A stretch of 55,274 bases of DNA from an uncultured Clostridia bacterium. GTDB lineage: Bacteria > Bacillota > Clostridia > Christensenellales > Aristaeellaceae. The translations under genes were made by a program, and so were the position numbers. This document shows, piece after piece, positions 7,574 to 15,435 of the stretch. How positions within the stretch are numbered: position 1 is the first letter of the stretch; the number at the start of each line of letters is the position of its first letter. The notes under the pieces were generated by a model. That model was given only the letters and a program-made list of their open reading frames with translations. It was not told where the DNA came from and searched no databases. The stretch is taken from NCBI GenBank assembly GCA_944333055.1, contig CALVKT010000028.1, positions 1 through 55,274 of the forward strand, in the 5' to 3' direction.

Positions 7574-9616
7574 ATGAACAAATCTCTCCACGATCGTGAC
7601 GGCCGTTCCTGCGAACACGACCATCACGACCACCACAACGCCTGCGGGCACGAGCACCACGGCCACCATGACGGCTGCGCCTGCGGACACGATCACCACG
7701 CTCACCACGACGGCTGCGCCTGCGGGCACGACCACCACGCTCACCACGACGGCTGCGCCTGCGGGCACGACCACGGCGACGACGCGGCGGCCCGCGCGCA
7801 GGTTCCGCGCCTGCTGCTGGCGCTTCTCCTCTTCGCCGCGGGCATGCTGCTGCCCGCACCCGCATGGGGCAAGACGGCGCTGCTGCTCGCCTGCTACGCC
7901 GTCTCCGGCCTCGACGTGCTGTACGCCGCCGTGCGCTCGCTGGTGCGGGGCCGCATGCTCGACGAAAACTTCCTGATGGCCGTCGCCTCGCTCGCCGCCA
8001 TCGCCATCGGCGAGATCACCGAGGGCTGCGCCGTCATGCTCTTTTACCAGATCGGCGAGTGCTTTCAGGCGTATGCCGTGGGCAGCTCGCGCAGGCAGAT
8101 CAAGGCGCTGCTCGCGCTCAGCCCGGAGCACGCCTACGTGCTGCGCGGCAGCGAATACGTCGCGGTCGATCCGGCGCAGGTGCAGCCCGGCGACGAGATC
8201 CGCGTGCGCCCGGGCGAGCGCGTGCCGCTGGATGCGGTGGTGCTCACGGGCATCAGCGACATGGACACCTCCGCGCTGACCGGCGAGAGCGTCGCGCGCA
8301 CGGCGGAGCCCGGCGACAGCGTGCTGGCGGGCTTCGTTTCCCAGAGCGGCGTGATCACCGCGCGCGTGACCAAGCCGCTTTCGGAGTCCTCCGTCAGCCG
8401 CATCCTCGCCATGATCGAGGACGCGCAGGCGCGCAAAGCGCCGGTGGAGCGCTTCATCACCGTCTTCGCCCGCGTGTATACGCCGATCGTCGTCGCGCTG
8501 GCGGCGCTGCTGTGCATCGTGCCGCCGCTGCTGATGGGCGGCTGGCGCGAGTGGGCGTACCGTGCGCTCACGTTCCTGGTCGCCTCCTGCCCCTGCGCGC
8601 TGGTGATCTCCGTGCCGCTGTGCTATTTTGCGGGCATCGGTTCGGCGGCGCGCCGCGGCATCCTGATCAAGGGCGGCGACAGCCTCGACGCGCTGTGCCG
8701 CGTCAAAACCTTCGTGCTGGACAAGACCGGCACGCTGACCACCGGCGCGTTCCGCGTGCAGCACGTGCACCCGGCGCCGGGGTTTGACGAGGCGGGCGTG
8801 CTCGCGCTGATCGCCGGCGCGGAGCGCGACAGCATGCACCCGCTGGCGCAGGCGGCCGTCGCCGAGGCTTCTGCGCGCGGCGTGGCCGCGCAGGCTGTGA
8901 CGCTTGAGCGCGAGATCGCAGGGCGCGGCGTGCAGGGGCGCACGGCGGACGGGCGCGCGGTGCTCGCGGGCAACACGGCGCTGCTGCGCGAGCACGGCGT
9001 CTCGCTCGGCGGCATCGACTGCGACGCGGACGGCGCGCGCATCTACGCCGCCATCGATGGACGGTATGCGGGCTGCATCTGCCTGAGCGACGTGATCAAG
9101 CCGGGCGCGCGCGCGGCGCTTGACGCGCTGCGCGGCCTGGGCGTGACGCGCACGGTCATGCTCACCGGCGACCGCGAAGCCCCGGCTCAGGCCGTCGCCG
9201 GCGCGCTGGGCATCGACGAGACGCACGCGCAGCTCCTGCCGGACGGCAAGCTCGAACGGCTGGAAGCGATCTGCCGCGAGGGCGGCACGGCGTTCGTGGG
9301 CGACGGCATCAACGACGCCCCGGCGCTCACCCGCGCGGACGTGGGCATCGCCATGGGCGCGCTGGGCAGCGACACGGCCATCGAGGCGGCGGACGTCGTG
9401 CTGATGACCGATGCGCTCGACCGGCTGCCGCAGGCGATGCGCGTCGCCCAGCGCGTGCGCCGTCTGGCGCGCCAGAACGTCGTCCTCGCGCTGAGCATCA
9501 AGGTCGGCGTGCTGTTGCTGGCGGCGCTGGGCATGGCGGGCATGTGGGCGGCGGTGTTTGCGGACGTCGGCGTGGCGCTGCTGTGCGTGCTCAACGCGAT
9601 GCGCGCCATGCGCTGA
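7574..9616 (+). CDS. heavy-metal (Zn/Cd/Pb-type) translocating P1B ATPase
   Basis: 680 residues. The first 60 are a His/Cys/Asp-rich tail with near-identical 13-residue repeats (HHDGCACGHDHHA), a likely metal-binding or buffering extension in place of a CxxC ferredoxin-fold domain. Then come the usual transmembrane helices, the TGES actuator loop, the CPC metal-site motif (SCPCALV, about residue 338), the phosphorylated Asp in DKTGTLT (about 382), MLTGD and GDGINDAPAL. CPC with this overall layout points to export of Zn2+, Cd2+ or Pb2+ driven by ATP. The ATG at 7574 is chosen over that at 7568 because AAGGAGG (7560-7566) is too close to the latter. A strong promoter and operator precede it; an SmtB-like regulator lies 600 bp downstream. 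Confidence 0.95.
   Translation: MNKSLHDRDGRSCEHDHHDHHNACGHEHHGHHDGCACGHDHHAHHDGCACGHDHHAHHDGCACGHDHGDDAAARAQVPRLLLALLLFAAGMLLPAPAWGKTALLLACYAVSGLDVLYAAVRSLVRGRMLDENFLMAVASLAAIAIGEITEGCAVMLFYQIGECFQAYAVGSSRRQIKALLALSPEHAYVLRGSEYVAVDPAQVQPGDEIRVRPGERVPLDAVVLTGISDMDTSALTGESVARTAEPGDSVLAGFVSQSGVITARVTKPLSESSVSRILAMIEDAQARKAPVERFITVFARVYTPIVVALAALLCIVPPLLMGGWREWAYRALTFLVASCPCALVISVPLCYFAGIGSAARRGILIKGGDSLDALCRVKTFVLDKTGTLTTGAFRVQHVHPAPGFDEAGVLALIAGAERDSMHPLAQAAVAEASARGVAAQAVTLEREIAGRGVQGRTADGRAVLAGNTALLREHGVSLGGIDCDADGARIYAAIDGRYAGCICLSDVIKPGARAALDALRGLGVTRTVMLTGDREAPAQAVAGALGIDETHAQLLPDGKLERLEAICREGGTAFVGDGINDAPALTRADVGIAMGALGSDTAIEAADVVLMTDALDRLPQAMRVAQRVRRLARQNVVLALSIKVGVLLLAALGMAGMWAAVFADVGVALLCVLNAMRAMR
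7664..7777 (+). repeat. in-frame 39-bp tandem repeat in the metal ATPase gene
   Basis: Two full units and a third nearly full unit of 39 bp (7664-7702, 7703-7741, 7742-7777), each encoding HHDGCACGHDHHA with only silent or single changes between copies. Copy number is likely to vary between strains by slippage, which would change the number of metal-binding residues. Confidence 0.9.
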
Positions 9617-9619
9617 TCC

Positions 9620-9648
9620 TTGACAGACGCGCCCGCGCATGATATGCT
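9620..9648 (+). promoter_or_regulatory. promoter of the small acidic protein gene
   Basis: TTGACA (9620-9625), 17-bp spacer, TATGCT (9643-9648), starting four bases after the ATPase stop codon. Confidence 0.75.
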
Positions 9649-9679
9649 TCCCTTATCCGCAGCACAAGGAGGCTATGAC

Positions 9680-9979
9680 ATGGAACAGACCATCAAGAGC
9701 GAACACCGCGCGATCGTCTTTAAGATGAACCGCAAGCAGGCGGCCGCGGTCGCCCGCTATCTCAAGGATCACAGCGGCTCTCCGGAGACCATCTTCGCCG
9801 TGGACGTGGACACGCTGGAGCTGATCGTGCAGGCGAAGCACGCCGCCGAGGACGACGTGCTCGTGCTGGAAGGCGAGGAGGACGTCTTCGAGGTCGAAGA
9901 GGAGACCGTCGAGGAGAGCGAAGCGGTCTGGGAAGCCGTCGAGAAAGCCGTCGAGGCGGCGCTTTCCGACGAGGAATGA
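9680..9979 (+). CDS. small acidic protein of unknown function
   Basis: 99 residues; not recognised. The first half (KMNRKQAAAVARYLKDH...ETIFAVDVDTLELIVQAKH) looks like a compact alpha/beta domain. The second half is extremely acidic (many Glu and Asp, repeated VEEE and VEKAVEAA blocks) and probably helical. AAGGAGG at 9666-9672 fixes the ATG at 9680. It has its own promoter and is followed at once by a strong terminator, so it is transcribed alone. It lies between the metal ATPase and its probable regulator, which could suggest a metal-buffering role, but it has no Cys and few His, so that is weak. Confidence 0.75.
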   Translation: MEQTIKSEHRAIVFKMNRKQAAAVARYLKDHSGSPETIFAVDVDTLELIVQAKHAAEDDVLVLEGEEDVFEVEEETVEESEAVWEAVEKAVEAALSDEE

Positions 9980-9989
9980 GCACACGCAA

Positions 9990-10025
9990 GCAGGGCCTGC
10001 AAGCAATCGCAGGCCCTGCTTTTTT
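9990..10025 (+). terminator. Rho-independent terminator
   Basis: GCAGGGCCTGC (9990-10000) pairs with GCAGGCCCTGC (10009-10019) around an 8-base loop and is followed by six T. It lies ten bases after the small acidic protein gene. The 150 bases from here to 10173 hold nothing else I can identify. Confidence 0.95.
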
Positions 10026-10173
10026 GCGTCTATGGTTTGCATGGCGCGCAGCCCGGCCGCCGAAAACGGCATGCGTTTGAAGAAGCGGCCTGTCGGGCAT
10101 CCCAGCACACCCGCAGGACGCTTTCCGGCTTTTGTGCGCGCCGCGGCGGTCAAACATTGGAGCGCAAGCGCTC

Positions 10174-10515
10174 TTACGCTTCCTCCTTGACGTGACTCAT
10201 CGCCAGGTGAATGATCTCGCGCGGATGGCAGTCCGCCAGGCTGTAATAGAGCATCTTCCCCTCGCGGCGCACGTTGACCAGCCGCGCCTGCTTGAGCGCC
10301 CGAAGCTGATTGGACACCGCGCTGGGCGCCATGCCCACCGCCTCTGCCAGATGGCCCGCGCACATCTCACAGCCATCCAGCGCCAGCAGGATCTTGAGGC
10401 GCGTGTCCGAGCCGATGACGCGAAAAAACTCGGCCAGCGCGGCGATGTCCGCCTGTGCGGGCATGTTCTTTTGCACCTGCTGCACCACGGACGGGCAGAC
10501 GCTGCATGAATTCAT
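10174..10515 (-). CDS. ArsR/SmtB-family metal-sensing repressor
   Basis: 113 residues with a winged helix-turn-helix (DTRLKILLAL...CAGHLAEAVGMAPSAVSNQLRALKQARLVNVRREGKMLYYSL). The C-terminal helix has Asp-x-His, then His 11 residues later and Glu three after that (ADCHPREIIHLAMSHVKEE), exactly the spacing of the alpha-5 zinc site of SmtB/CzrA. Extra cysteines (residues 4, 7 and a CEMC pair near 50) resemble the CadC alpha-3N site, so it could sense Cd/Pb as well as Zn. Such proteins leave DNA on metal binding. The ATG at 10515 has GGAGG at 10521-10525. It probably controls the P-type ATPase and perhaps itself. Confidence 0.92.
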   Translation of the reverse strand: MNSCSVCPSVVQQVQKNMPAQADIAALAEFFRVIGSDTRLKILLALDGCEMCAGHLAEAVGMAPSAVSNQLRALKQARLVNVRREGKMLYYSLADCHPREIIHLAMSHVKEEA

Positions 10516-10545
10516 AAGTACCTCCAAGGGATCAATTCTTTGCTC

Positions 10546-10574
10546 ATCGTAACGTATCGCAGCGCGTTTGTCAA
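10546..10574 (-). promoter_or_regulatory. promoter of the arsR-like gene
   Basis: On the minus strand TTGACA (10569-10574), 17-bp spacer, TACGAT (10546-10551), about 30 bases upstream of the start codon. Confidence 0.75.
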
Positions 10575-10645
10575 GCACGGCGTGCATGACGGTATAAACG
10601 CCGCGCAAACAGGCCAAAGTAAAGCGCACAAGGAGGTTGATCCCA

Positions 10646-12136
10646 GTGAAAAAGAAGAAGTTGCTGCTGCTGGCGCTGGCCCTCGCGCTCGTGCCAACGG
10701 CCGGTTCTGCGCAGGATCTGCCGGAGCTGCTCACGGACGTATACCAGAGCATCGGCGATGGGCTTGCGCAGGGCGCCGCGTGGGCCGGGGAGAATCAGGA
10801 ACTGACGCTGACGCTTGAGACGGACGACGCGCGCATCGAGGCCGGCAAGCCCGTGCGCCTGACGGTGACGGCGGGCAATCCGCTGCCCTATGAGACCGCC
10901 GTCACCCTGACGCTCAGCCTGCCCGATCGCCTGGCGGCCTCGGCGGAGACGACTTGGGAAGCCGTGCTGCCCGCCGCGCAGACCGACGCGCAGACGGGCG
11001 CGCTCACGCCCTCGGTGACGACGTTCACCCGTGAACTCACGCTGCTGCCGGACGGCGGCAGCGAGACGGTCGAGATCGGCTGCGAGCTGAGCATGGGCAC
11101 GCGCTTTTATCGCGCCGCCGCGCCTCTGGCGCTGTGCGTCGCGGACATCGGCGTCAGCGCCGCCGTGGACGGCGTGACGGACGGCCGCGTACAGCCGGGC
11201 GACGCGTTTGCCTATCGCATCGAGGTGACGAACGCGGGCACGGCGGCCAAGGACGTCGCGCTGGAGCTGACGCTCCCGCAGGACGTGGCGCTCGCCGAGC
11301 CGCTTGAAGCCGGCTTCGTTCAGACGGGCCAAGTCATCCGCGGTCAGGTGCATGCGCAGGCCGCCACAGACGGTGCGCCGGGCAGCGCCGTGATCACGCT
11401 GCCGGTGCGTGTGGACGGGGATGCGCTCCGCGACGACGCGGACGCGCGCCGCCTGATGGCCGCCACGCTGCGCGCGGACGGCGAACGCGTGCCGATGCCA
11501 CGCATGGAGGTCTGCGACGCGAAGGTCAGCGCGCGCCTGACGGCGGAGACGGACAGCCTCGCCGTCGGAGAGGAGACGACGCTGCGCGTCGTGGTGGTCA
11601 ACGCCGGCCTGGCGGCGGCGGACGTGCACCTCTCCTGCGTGCTGCCCGAGGGGCTCTCGCTGCCGGGCAAAAAGCACGCGGCGGCCACGTCGGCCGAGGC
11701 GGCGCTCACCGACGGCGGCGACGGCGACCTGCCCATGACCGGGGCTGCCGTGCCAGGCGAGCCCGCTGCCGCGCCCGCGATGACCCAGCAGGACAGGACG
11801 CTGCTCTTCGACCTGCACATGGACGCCGCTGAGGAGGGCGAATCCGGCGTGATCGCCCGCACGCAGGTCATCGAGATCCCGGTGGTGGCCGACGCCCCGC
11901 AGGACAAGCTGAGCGAGCGTCTCGTCGGCGCGTCCCTGCTCTGGCACGTGGACGGCGGCGAAGCGGAGCTGGGCGACGCCGTGGCGATGCGCGTCTACCG
12001 CGCGGAATTCCTGGGCATGTCGCGTGCAGACTGGACCGGCGTCTTCTGGGCGTCCGCGCTGCTGCTGATCACGGTGCTCTGCCTGTATGCGGCCGTGCGC
12101 AAGGACAGCAAGGACACGGACTTCTGCTGCGAATGA
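10646..12136 (+). CDS. secreted, C-terminally membrane-anchored protein with beta-sandwich (DUF11/NEW3-like) repeats
   Basis: 496 residues. A signal peptide (LLLLALALALVPTAGSAQ) is followed by about three immunoglobulin-like beta units of the kind found in DUF11 or NEW3 domains (for example RVQPGDAFAYRIEVTNAGTAAKDVALELTLP and LAVGEETTLRVVVVNAG). There is then a low-complexity linker and one C-terminal transmembrane helix (FWASALLLITVLCLYAAV) with a short basic tail. This architecture presents adhesive or structural domains on the outside. The GTG at 10646 is chosen because AAGGAGGT ends at 10637, eight bases upstream; the TTG at 10637 overlaps that site. It has its nearest structural match in this window at 39646-40830. 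Role unknown. Confidence 0.8.
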   Translation: MKKKKLLLLALALALVPTAGSAQDLPELLTDVYQSIGDGLAQGAAWAGENQELTLTLETDDARIEAGKPVRLTVTAGNPLPYETAVTLTLSLPDRLAASAETTWEAVLPAAQTDAQTGALTPSVTTFTRELTLLPDGGSETVEIGCELSMGTRFYRAAAPLALCVADIGVSAAVDGVTDGRVQPGDAFAYRIEVTNAGTAAKDVALELTLPQDVALAEPLEAGFVQTGQVIRGQVHAQAATDGAPGSAVITLPVRVDGDALRDDADARRLMAATLRADGERVPMPRMEVCDAKVSARLTAETDSLAVGEETTLRVVVVNAGLAAADVHLSCVLPEGLSLPGKKHAAATSAEAALTDGGDGDLPMTGAAVPGEPAAAPAMTQQDRTLLFDLHMDAAEEGESGVIARTQVIEIPVVADAPQDKLSERLVGASLLWHVDGGEAELGDAVAMRVYRAEFLGMSRADWTGVFWASALLLITVLCLYAAVRKDSKDTDFCCE

Positions 12137-12151
12137 CGCCCCCTCAAACCG

Positions 12152-12226
12152 CCGCGAAGCGAAGAAGGGAGTCCGGGGGTGAAAGCGCTCAGCCAGGATC
12201 TGGGGCGGCAGCCCCATCGTTCCCCC
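12152..12226 (+). repeat. dispersed intergenic hairpin repeat, copy B
   Basis: Core GCGAAGCGAAGAAGGGAGTC, then a GC-rich central part with hairpin GGGGCGGCAGCCCC and tail ATCGTTCCCCC. It starts 15 bases after the surface-protein gene and may act as its 3' structure. Confidence 0.7.
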
Positions 12227-12408
12227 ATGCGCGAAACGCCCAGACAGGAAATCGCGCCTGCGCGCTCAAAGCGCGCAGCAGCGCCCTTCGGCCGTGCGCC
12301 ATGCGGCGATGCCCGACGCACTGTCCGCTCCCTTCCGGCCATGGACGGCGGCGAGAACTCGTTCCCATCATCCCCCGCGAAACACCGGATCATCACAGAC
12401 GCAAAATC

Positions 12409-12435
12409 GGCCCGGACATCCGTCCGGGCCTTGTT
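12409..12435 (-). terminator. Rho-independent terminator after rubrerythrin (possibly bidirectional)
   Basis: GGCCCGGAC and GTCCGGGCC (12409-12417, 12422-12430) form a 9-bp stem. T-rich runs exist on both strands (TTGTT on plus, GATTTT on minus). It lies just beyond the rubrerythrin stop codon. Confidence 0.8.
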
Positions 12436-12446
12436 GCGTATTCGAA

Positions 12447-12980
12447 TCAGTAGTTCTCCTTGCGCACCTCGAAGTAGCTCTGCGGATGCGCGCACACCGG
12501 GCAGACGCTCGGAGCCTTGAGGCCCATGACGAGGTGGCCGCAGTTGCGGCACTCCCACATGGTCATCTCGCCCTTCTCAAAGACCTTCTGCATCTGCACG
12601 TTGGCAAGCAGCGCGCGATAGCGCTCCTCGTGCGCCTTCTCGATGGCCGCGACGCCGCGGAACTGCTCGGCGAGCTTGGTGAAGCCCTCCTCCTCCGCCT
12701 CCCTGGCGAACGTGGCGTACATGTCGGTCCACTCGTAGTTTTCGCCCTCTGCGGCGTGCGCGAGGTTCTCCGCCGTGTTGCCCAGCTCGCCCAGCGCCTT
12801 GAACCACATCTTGGCGTGCTCCTTCTCGTTGTCCGCCGTCTGCTGGAAGATCGCCGCGATCTGCTCGTAGCCCTCTTTCTTGGCGACGGAGGCGAAGTAC
12901 GTGTACTTGTTGCGCGCCTGAGACTCCCCGGCAAACGCGGTCATCAGGTTCTTCTCCGTCTTGCTGCCCTTGAGTTCCAT
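12447..12980 (-). CDS. rbr: rubrerythrin
   Basis: 177 residues. The N-terminal four-helix diiron domain shows the ligand motifs [24 protein letters not shown] and EKAHEERY. The C-terminal rubredoxin domain has CRNCGH and CPVCAHP for one Fe(SCys)4 centre. Rubrerythrin reduces H2O2 with electrons from rubredoxin or NAD(P)H-linked reductases and protects anaerobes from oxygen, in the cytoplasm. AAGGAGGATACAGAG precedes the ATG at 12980. It is transcribed alone from a strong extended -10 promoter and ends at a terminator. No PerR site could be identified with confidence. Confidence 0.97.
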   Translation of the reverse strand: MELKGSKTEKNLMTAFAGESQARNKYTYFASVAKKEGYEQIAAIFQQTADNEKEHAKMWFKALGELGNTAENLAHAAEGENYEWTDMYATFAREAEEEGFTKLAEQFRGVAAIEKAHEERYRALLANVQMQKVFEKGEMTMWECRNCGHLVMGLKAPSVCPVCAHPQSYFEVRKENY

Positions 12981-13036
12981 CTCTGTATCCTCCTTGAATC
13001 CCCGCAGCACATGCGCGTGCCGCGAATCTTTTGATG

Positions 13037-13065
13037 ATTATAGCACAGAAAGCGGCGGCTTTCAA
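13037..13065 (-). promoter_or_regulatory. promoter of the rubrerythrin gene
   Basis: Minus strand: TTGAAA, 17-bp spacer, TATAAT (13037-13042) with a TGC extension before the -10, about 60 bases upstream of the start codon. Confidence 0.8.
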
Positions 13066-13123
13066 TCGCCCGCGCGCGGTTTGTGCCGTGCGCACGGCTC
13101 AATCAGGCGCATCTCGCCGGGTT

Positions 13124-14590
13124 TCACATCTCCTGCCGTTTCGCTTCAGGCTGAGCGTTCAGGCGTTCGCGCAGAATCTGCCGCACGCTGCGCTCAAACA
13201 CCGTCTGCGAAAAGTATGTTTCGTATGTGGCTCTCGCATGGCTGCTGATTTCGTGCGCGGCGTCGGGATTCATGATATACGTTTTCAGGCAGGCTACCAG
13301 CTCTGCCGGATCGTCACCGCCGTAGATCATGCCGCTGTGCATTTTTTTCAAAATCGGCGCATAGCCCGTATTTTCCGTGCTGATGACCGGCTTGCCGGCC
13401 GAGAGCGCCTCCGTGATCACACAGGGAAGCGGGTCATCGCGCGAGACGCACAACAGACAATCCGTCATATGATGCAGCGCATAGATTTCATCTCGCGAAA
13501 GAAACTCATAATAATGAACACTGTCCGGATACCGCCGACACATCCTCATCACCGTCTCGTAAGACGCATCCGCGCACGGCCTGCCCACGATCACAAAGAA
13601 GCACTGTTCTCGAACGTGCTCCGGCAACATGTTTAATGCCGCTTCCAATATGTCATGGCCCTTGCGCGGCTCCAGCGTGCCGATCAGCGTCAGCACCTTT
13701 TTCCCGTCGTGCGGCGGCAGCGCAAACGCACGCTGCCCCGCCGCTTCGCCGATATCGGGCATGGTATAATGCAGAATGCGTATCGAATACGCCGGCCGCA
13801 CGCGCAACAGACATTGCCGTGCATAGTTGCATACACAGTACACGCTGATGTGTTCAGGCAGACGCGCGGGTATATGGCGTACAAGCTCTGGATTATCATA
13901 GGACGCCATCGATTCGTGTATCCACCAGAGCACGGGAATCCGGACGGCGCTCAACCGCTCGACCGCCGCGGCCACGACGATTGTGTTGGCCACCACCAGA
14001 TCAAACATCTTCACCCATTCTACCACGTTTGAACCGTCCTGCAGGATTCCAGCATCGATTATCGTTGGAATGCCAGACTTCGTGTTTTCTTCCCGCATCG
14101 GGCCATCCGCAGGCCCAATCATCACAGGCTGATACCCCAAATGCGTCAGAGTTTGTGCGAAATACAGGAGCACCAGCGGCGCACCGGTCAAGGACAGCTC
14201 GTGACTGATGAGCAGCACTCGGCGGCCGGAGCGGCTCTCCTCGATTTCCTTGAGCCGCTCCGGCAGGTACACCGTCGGGCCGGCCGTCTCCTGCGCCCGC
14301 CCGGCGCGTTCCAGCACCCGCCGGGCCGTCTGCCTGATGCCCCGGTTCTTCAGATGCCGAAGGCCACGCAGGACGAGCGTGTGCCCAAACCGGCCCTTGA
14401 TTGGATCGAGCACGAAGCGCACCGGCGCCGTCATGCGCCAGCAAGTGCTGTTGATCATCGTCTCCAGCGCCTTGCGATCCTGCATCCGCGCAAGCCGCAT
14501 CTCCTCCCGGTCATTTTCGCTCTCCTCCAACGCCTGCTGCAAGCGCGCGATTTCCGCTTTCATCGCACAAATCTCGTCGTCATGATTCAT
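13124..14590 (-). CDS. glycosyltransferase, GT4-like
   Basis: 488 residues. Residues 1-45 are a predicted coiled coil (EICAMKAEIARLQQALEESEN). The rest is a GT-B fold: an N-terminal Rossmann half (RRVLLISHELSLTGAPLVLLYFAQTL) and a C-terminal half with LIGTLEPRKGHDILEAA and SRDDPLPCVITEALSAGKPVIST, whose glutamates are typical of retaining GT4 enzymes. No transmembrane helix, so it acts in the cytoplasm or at the membrane face. The coiled coil plus GT4 layout is common in polysaccharide or cell-surface glycan clusters, but here the gene stands alone. The ATG at 14590 follows a GGGGGAG site. Several stretches use less GC-rich codons than its neighbours, hinting at transfer. Confidence 0.88.
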   Translation of the reverse strand: MNHDDEICAMKAEIARLQQALEESENDREEMRLARMQDRKALETMINSTCWRMTAPVRFVLDPIKGRFGHTLVLRGLRHLKNRGIRQTARRVLERAGRAQETAGPTVYLPERLKEIEESRSGRRVLLISHELSLTGAPLVLLYFAQTLTHLGYQPVMIGPADGPMREENTKSGIPTIIDAGILQDGSNVVEWVKMFDLVVANTIVVAAAVERLSAVRIPVLWWIHESMASYDNPELVRHIPARLPEHISVYCVCNYARQCLLRVRPAYSIRILHYTMPDIGEAAGQRAFALPPHDGKKVLTLIGTLEPRKGHDILEAALNMLPEHVREQCFFVIVGRPCADASYETVMRMCRRYPDSVHYYEFLSRDEIYALHHMTDCLLCVSRDDPLPCVITEALSAGKPVISTENTGYAPILKKMHSGMIYGGDDPAELVACLKTYIMNPDAAHEISSHARATYETYFSQTVFERSVRQILRERLNAQPEAKRQEM

Positions 14591-14707
14591 GTGCTTCTCC
14601 CCCCATGTGCCGGATTGCCAAACCGGGCGCAATCGGCATGCCCTGCGCCATCGCACACGCATTCCCATCACCTCATTTTTCCTATTCTTTCTATCGCTTA
14701 GTCATCT

Positions 14708-14770
14708 TTGGGATAATTATAGTGTAATCAAATGCTAAAGTCAATCAAATAATATCCTTTATTGGGATAA
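14708..14770. promoter_or_regulatory. divergent control region with two TTGGGATAA repeats
   Basis: TTGGGATAA occurs at 14708-14716 and 14762-14770. The second is part of an imperfect palindrome TATCC-N7-GGATA (14753-14769). They lie at the glycosyltransferase -10/start region and just before the XRE gene, so they may be operators for that regulator (inferred). Confidence 0.45.
14716..14744 (-). promoter_or_regulatory. promoter of the glycosyltransferase gene
   Basis: Minus strand: TTGACT (14739-14744), 17-bp spacer, TATAAT (14716-14721). The untranslated leader would be about 115 bases. Confidence 0.85.
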
Positions 14771-14792
14771 ATTTGAAAGGACGGAAACTGGC

Positions 14793-15059
14793 ATGAAGAT
14801 TTACGCTTACAATGGGAAATGCAATGTGTCCGGAAAAAATATCCGAATCGTCCGAGAAAAGCTGGGGTTGACGCAAGATCAGTTGGCGGCAAAGATGCAG
14901 ATCGAAGGCATACAGATCAATCAAAAGGCGATCAGTCGAATCGAGACGGGCGAGCGGGTCGTCGCCGATTACGAATTGATGATCTTCTCGGCAGTGCTGC
15001 GCGTGCCGCTTGCCGAGCTTCTCGGCATAAAAAAAACAGCCCCCGCGTCAGGCGGCTGA
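14793..15059 (+). CDS. small XRE-family helix-turn-helix regulator
   Basis: 88 residues: a single Cro/CI-type helix-turn-helix (NIRIVREKLGLTQDQLAAKMQ...INQKAISRIETGERVVADYELMIFSAVLRVPLAELLG) with a short tail. It lacks any sensor domain, so it either binds DNA constitutively or relies on a partner. The ATG at 14793 has AAAGGACGG upstream at slightly long spacing. It is divergent from the glycosyltransferase gene, from which it is separated by an AT-rich 200-bp region with repeated TTGGGATAA boxes; control of that gene and itself is likely. The coding sequence is much less GC-rich than the surrounding genes, suggesting recent acquisition. Confidence 0.88.
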   Translation: MKIYAYNGKCNVSGKNIRIVREKLGLTQDQLAAKMQIEGIQINQKAISRIETGERVVADYELMIFSAVLRVPLAELLGIKKTAPASGG

Positions 15060-15223
15060 AACGCGCATCTCCGACTGATCTCCTTGTGAAACGCTCCCGA
15101 GAAACGCAAGGCGGGCAGGACGCCTGAGGAATGACCAGGGGATTCGCACGCCCTGTGTCCGCAGGATACGCCGGCCATTTCAGGTGCTCCGCTGCGGTTC
15201 CTGCCGCTTACTCCGTGATGATA

Positions 15224-15297
15224 GAAGACGTTAGGGCTGCCGCCCTAAAACCCGCCTGAGGGATTTCATCCCTCAGACTCCCTTCTTCGCTTCGCGC
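15224..15297 (-). repeat. dispersed intergenic hairpin repeat, copy C
   Basis: Read on the minus strand: GCGCGAAGCGAAGAAGGGAG, hairpin GAGGGATGAAATCCCTC, then hairpin AGGGCGGCAGCCCT and tail AACGTCTTC. It is the clearest copy because both hairpins are perfect. Confidence 0.75.
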
Positions 15298-15380
15298 CGC
15301 ATTCAACATTTTTATCAGCAATCAGTATCAAACGGCCTGCCGGCAATGCAGGAAAGCACGACGATTCGCCGCCCGGACGC

Positions 15381-15427
15381 AAAAAAACGCCGTCCCGCAC
15401 GGCCTTCATGGCCATGGGGGACGGCGT
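15381..15427 (-). terminator. Rho-independent terminator of the bifurcating hydrogenase operon
   Basis: ACGCCGTCCC (15387-15396) pairs with GGGACGGCGT (15418-15427); on the minus strand the stem is followed by seven T. It lies just beyond the hydA stop codon. Confidence 0.9.
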
Positions 15428-15435
15428 CTTGCCGT

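Larger units (their letters stand above)
12137..12446. other. intergenic region, 310 bp
   Basis: Contains one copy of the dispersed hairpin repeat (12152-12226), a small GC hairpin (TGCGCGCT and AGCGCGCA, 12259-12277) and the terminator at 12409-12435. No coding frame here has a credible start site. Confidence 0.7.
15060..15435. other. intergenic region, 376 bp
   Basis: Holds a copy of the dispersed hairpin repeat (15224-15297) and the hydrogenase operon terminator (15381-15427). No convincing gene or structured RNA was seen in the remainder. Confidence 0.6.

Noticed and set aside
7664-7777. Repeat array considered as CRISPR
   Set aside because: Units are contiguous, without spacers, and in frame in a coding gene.
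7520-9640. 706-codon open frame on the minus strand
   Set aside because: Antisense to the P-type ATPase; low-complexity Arg/His/Asp composition.
14700-15060. AT-richer XRE region considered as prophage or integrative element edge
   Set aside because: No integrase, phage gene or attachment-site duplication was found nearby.
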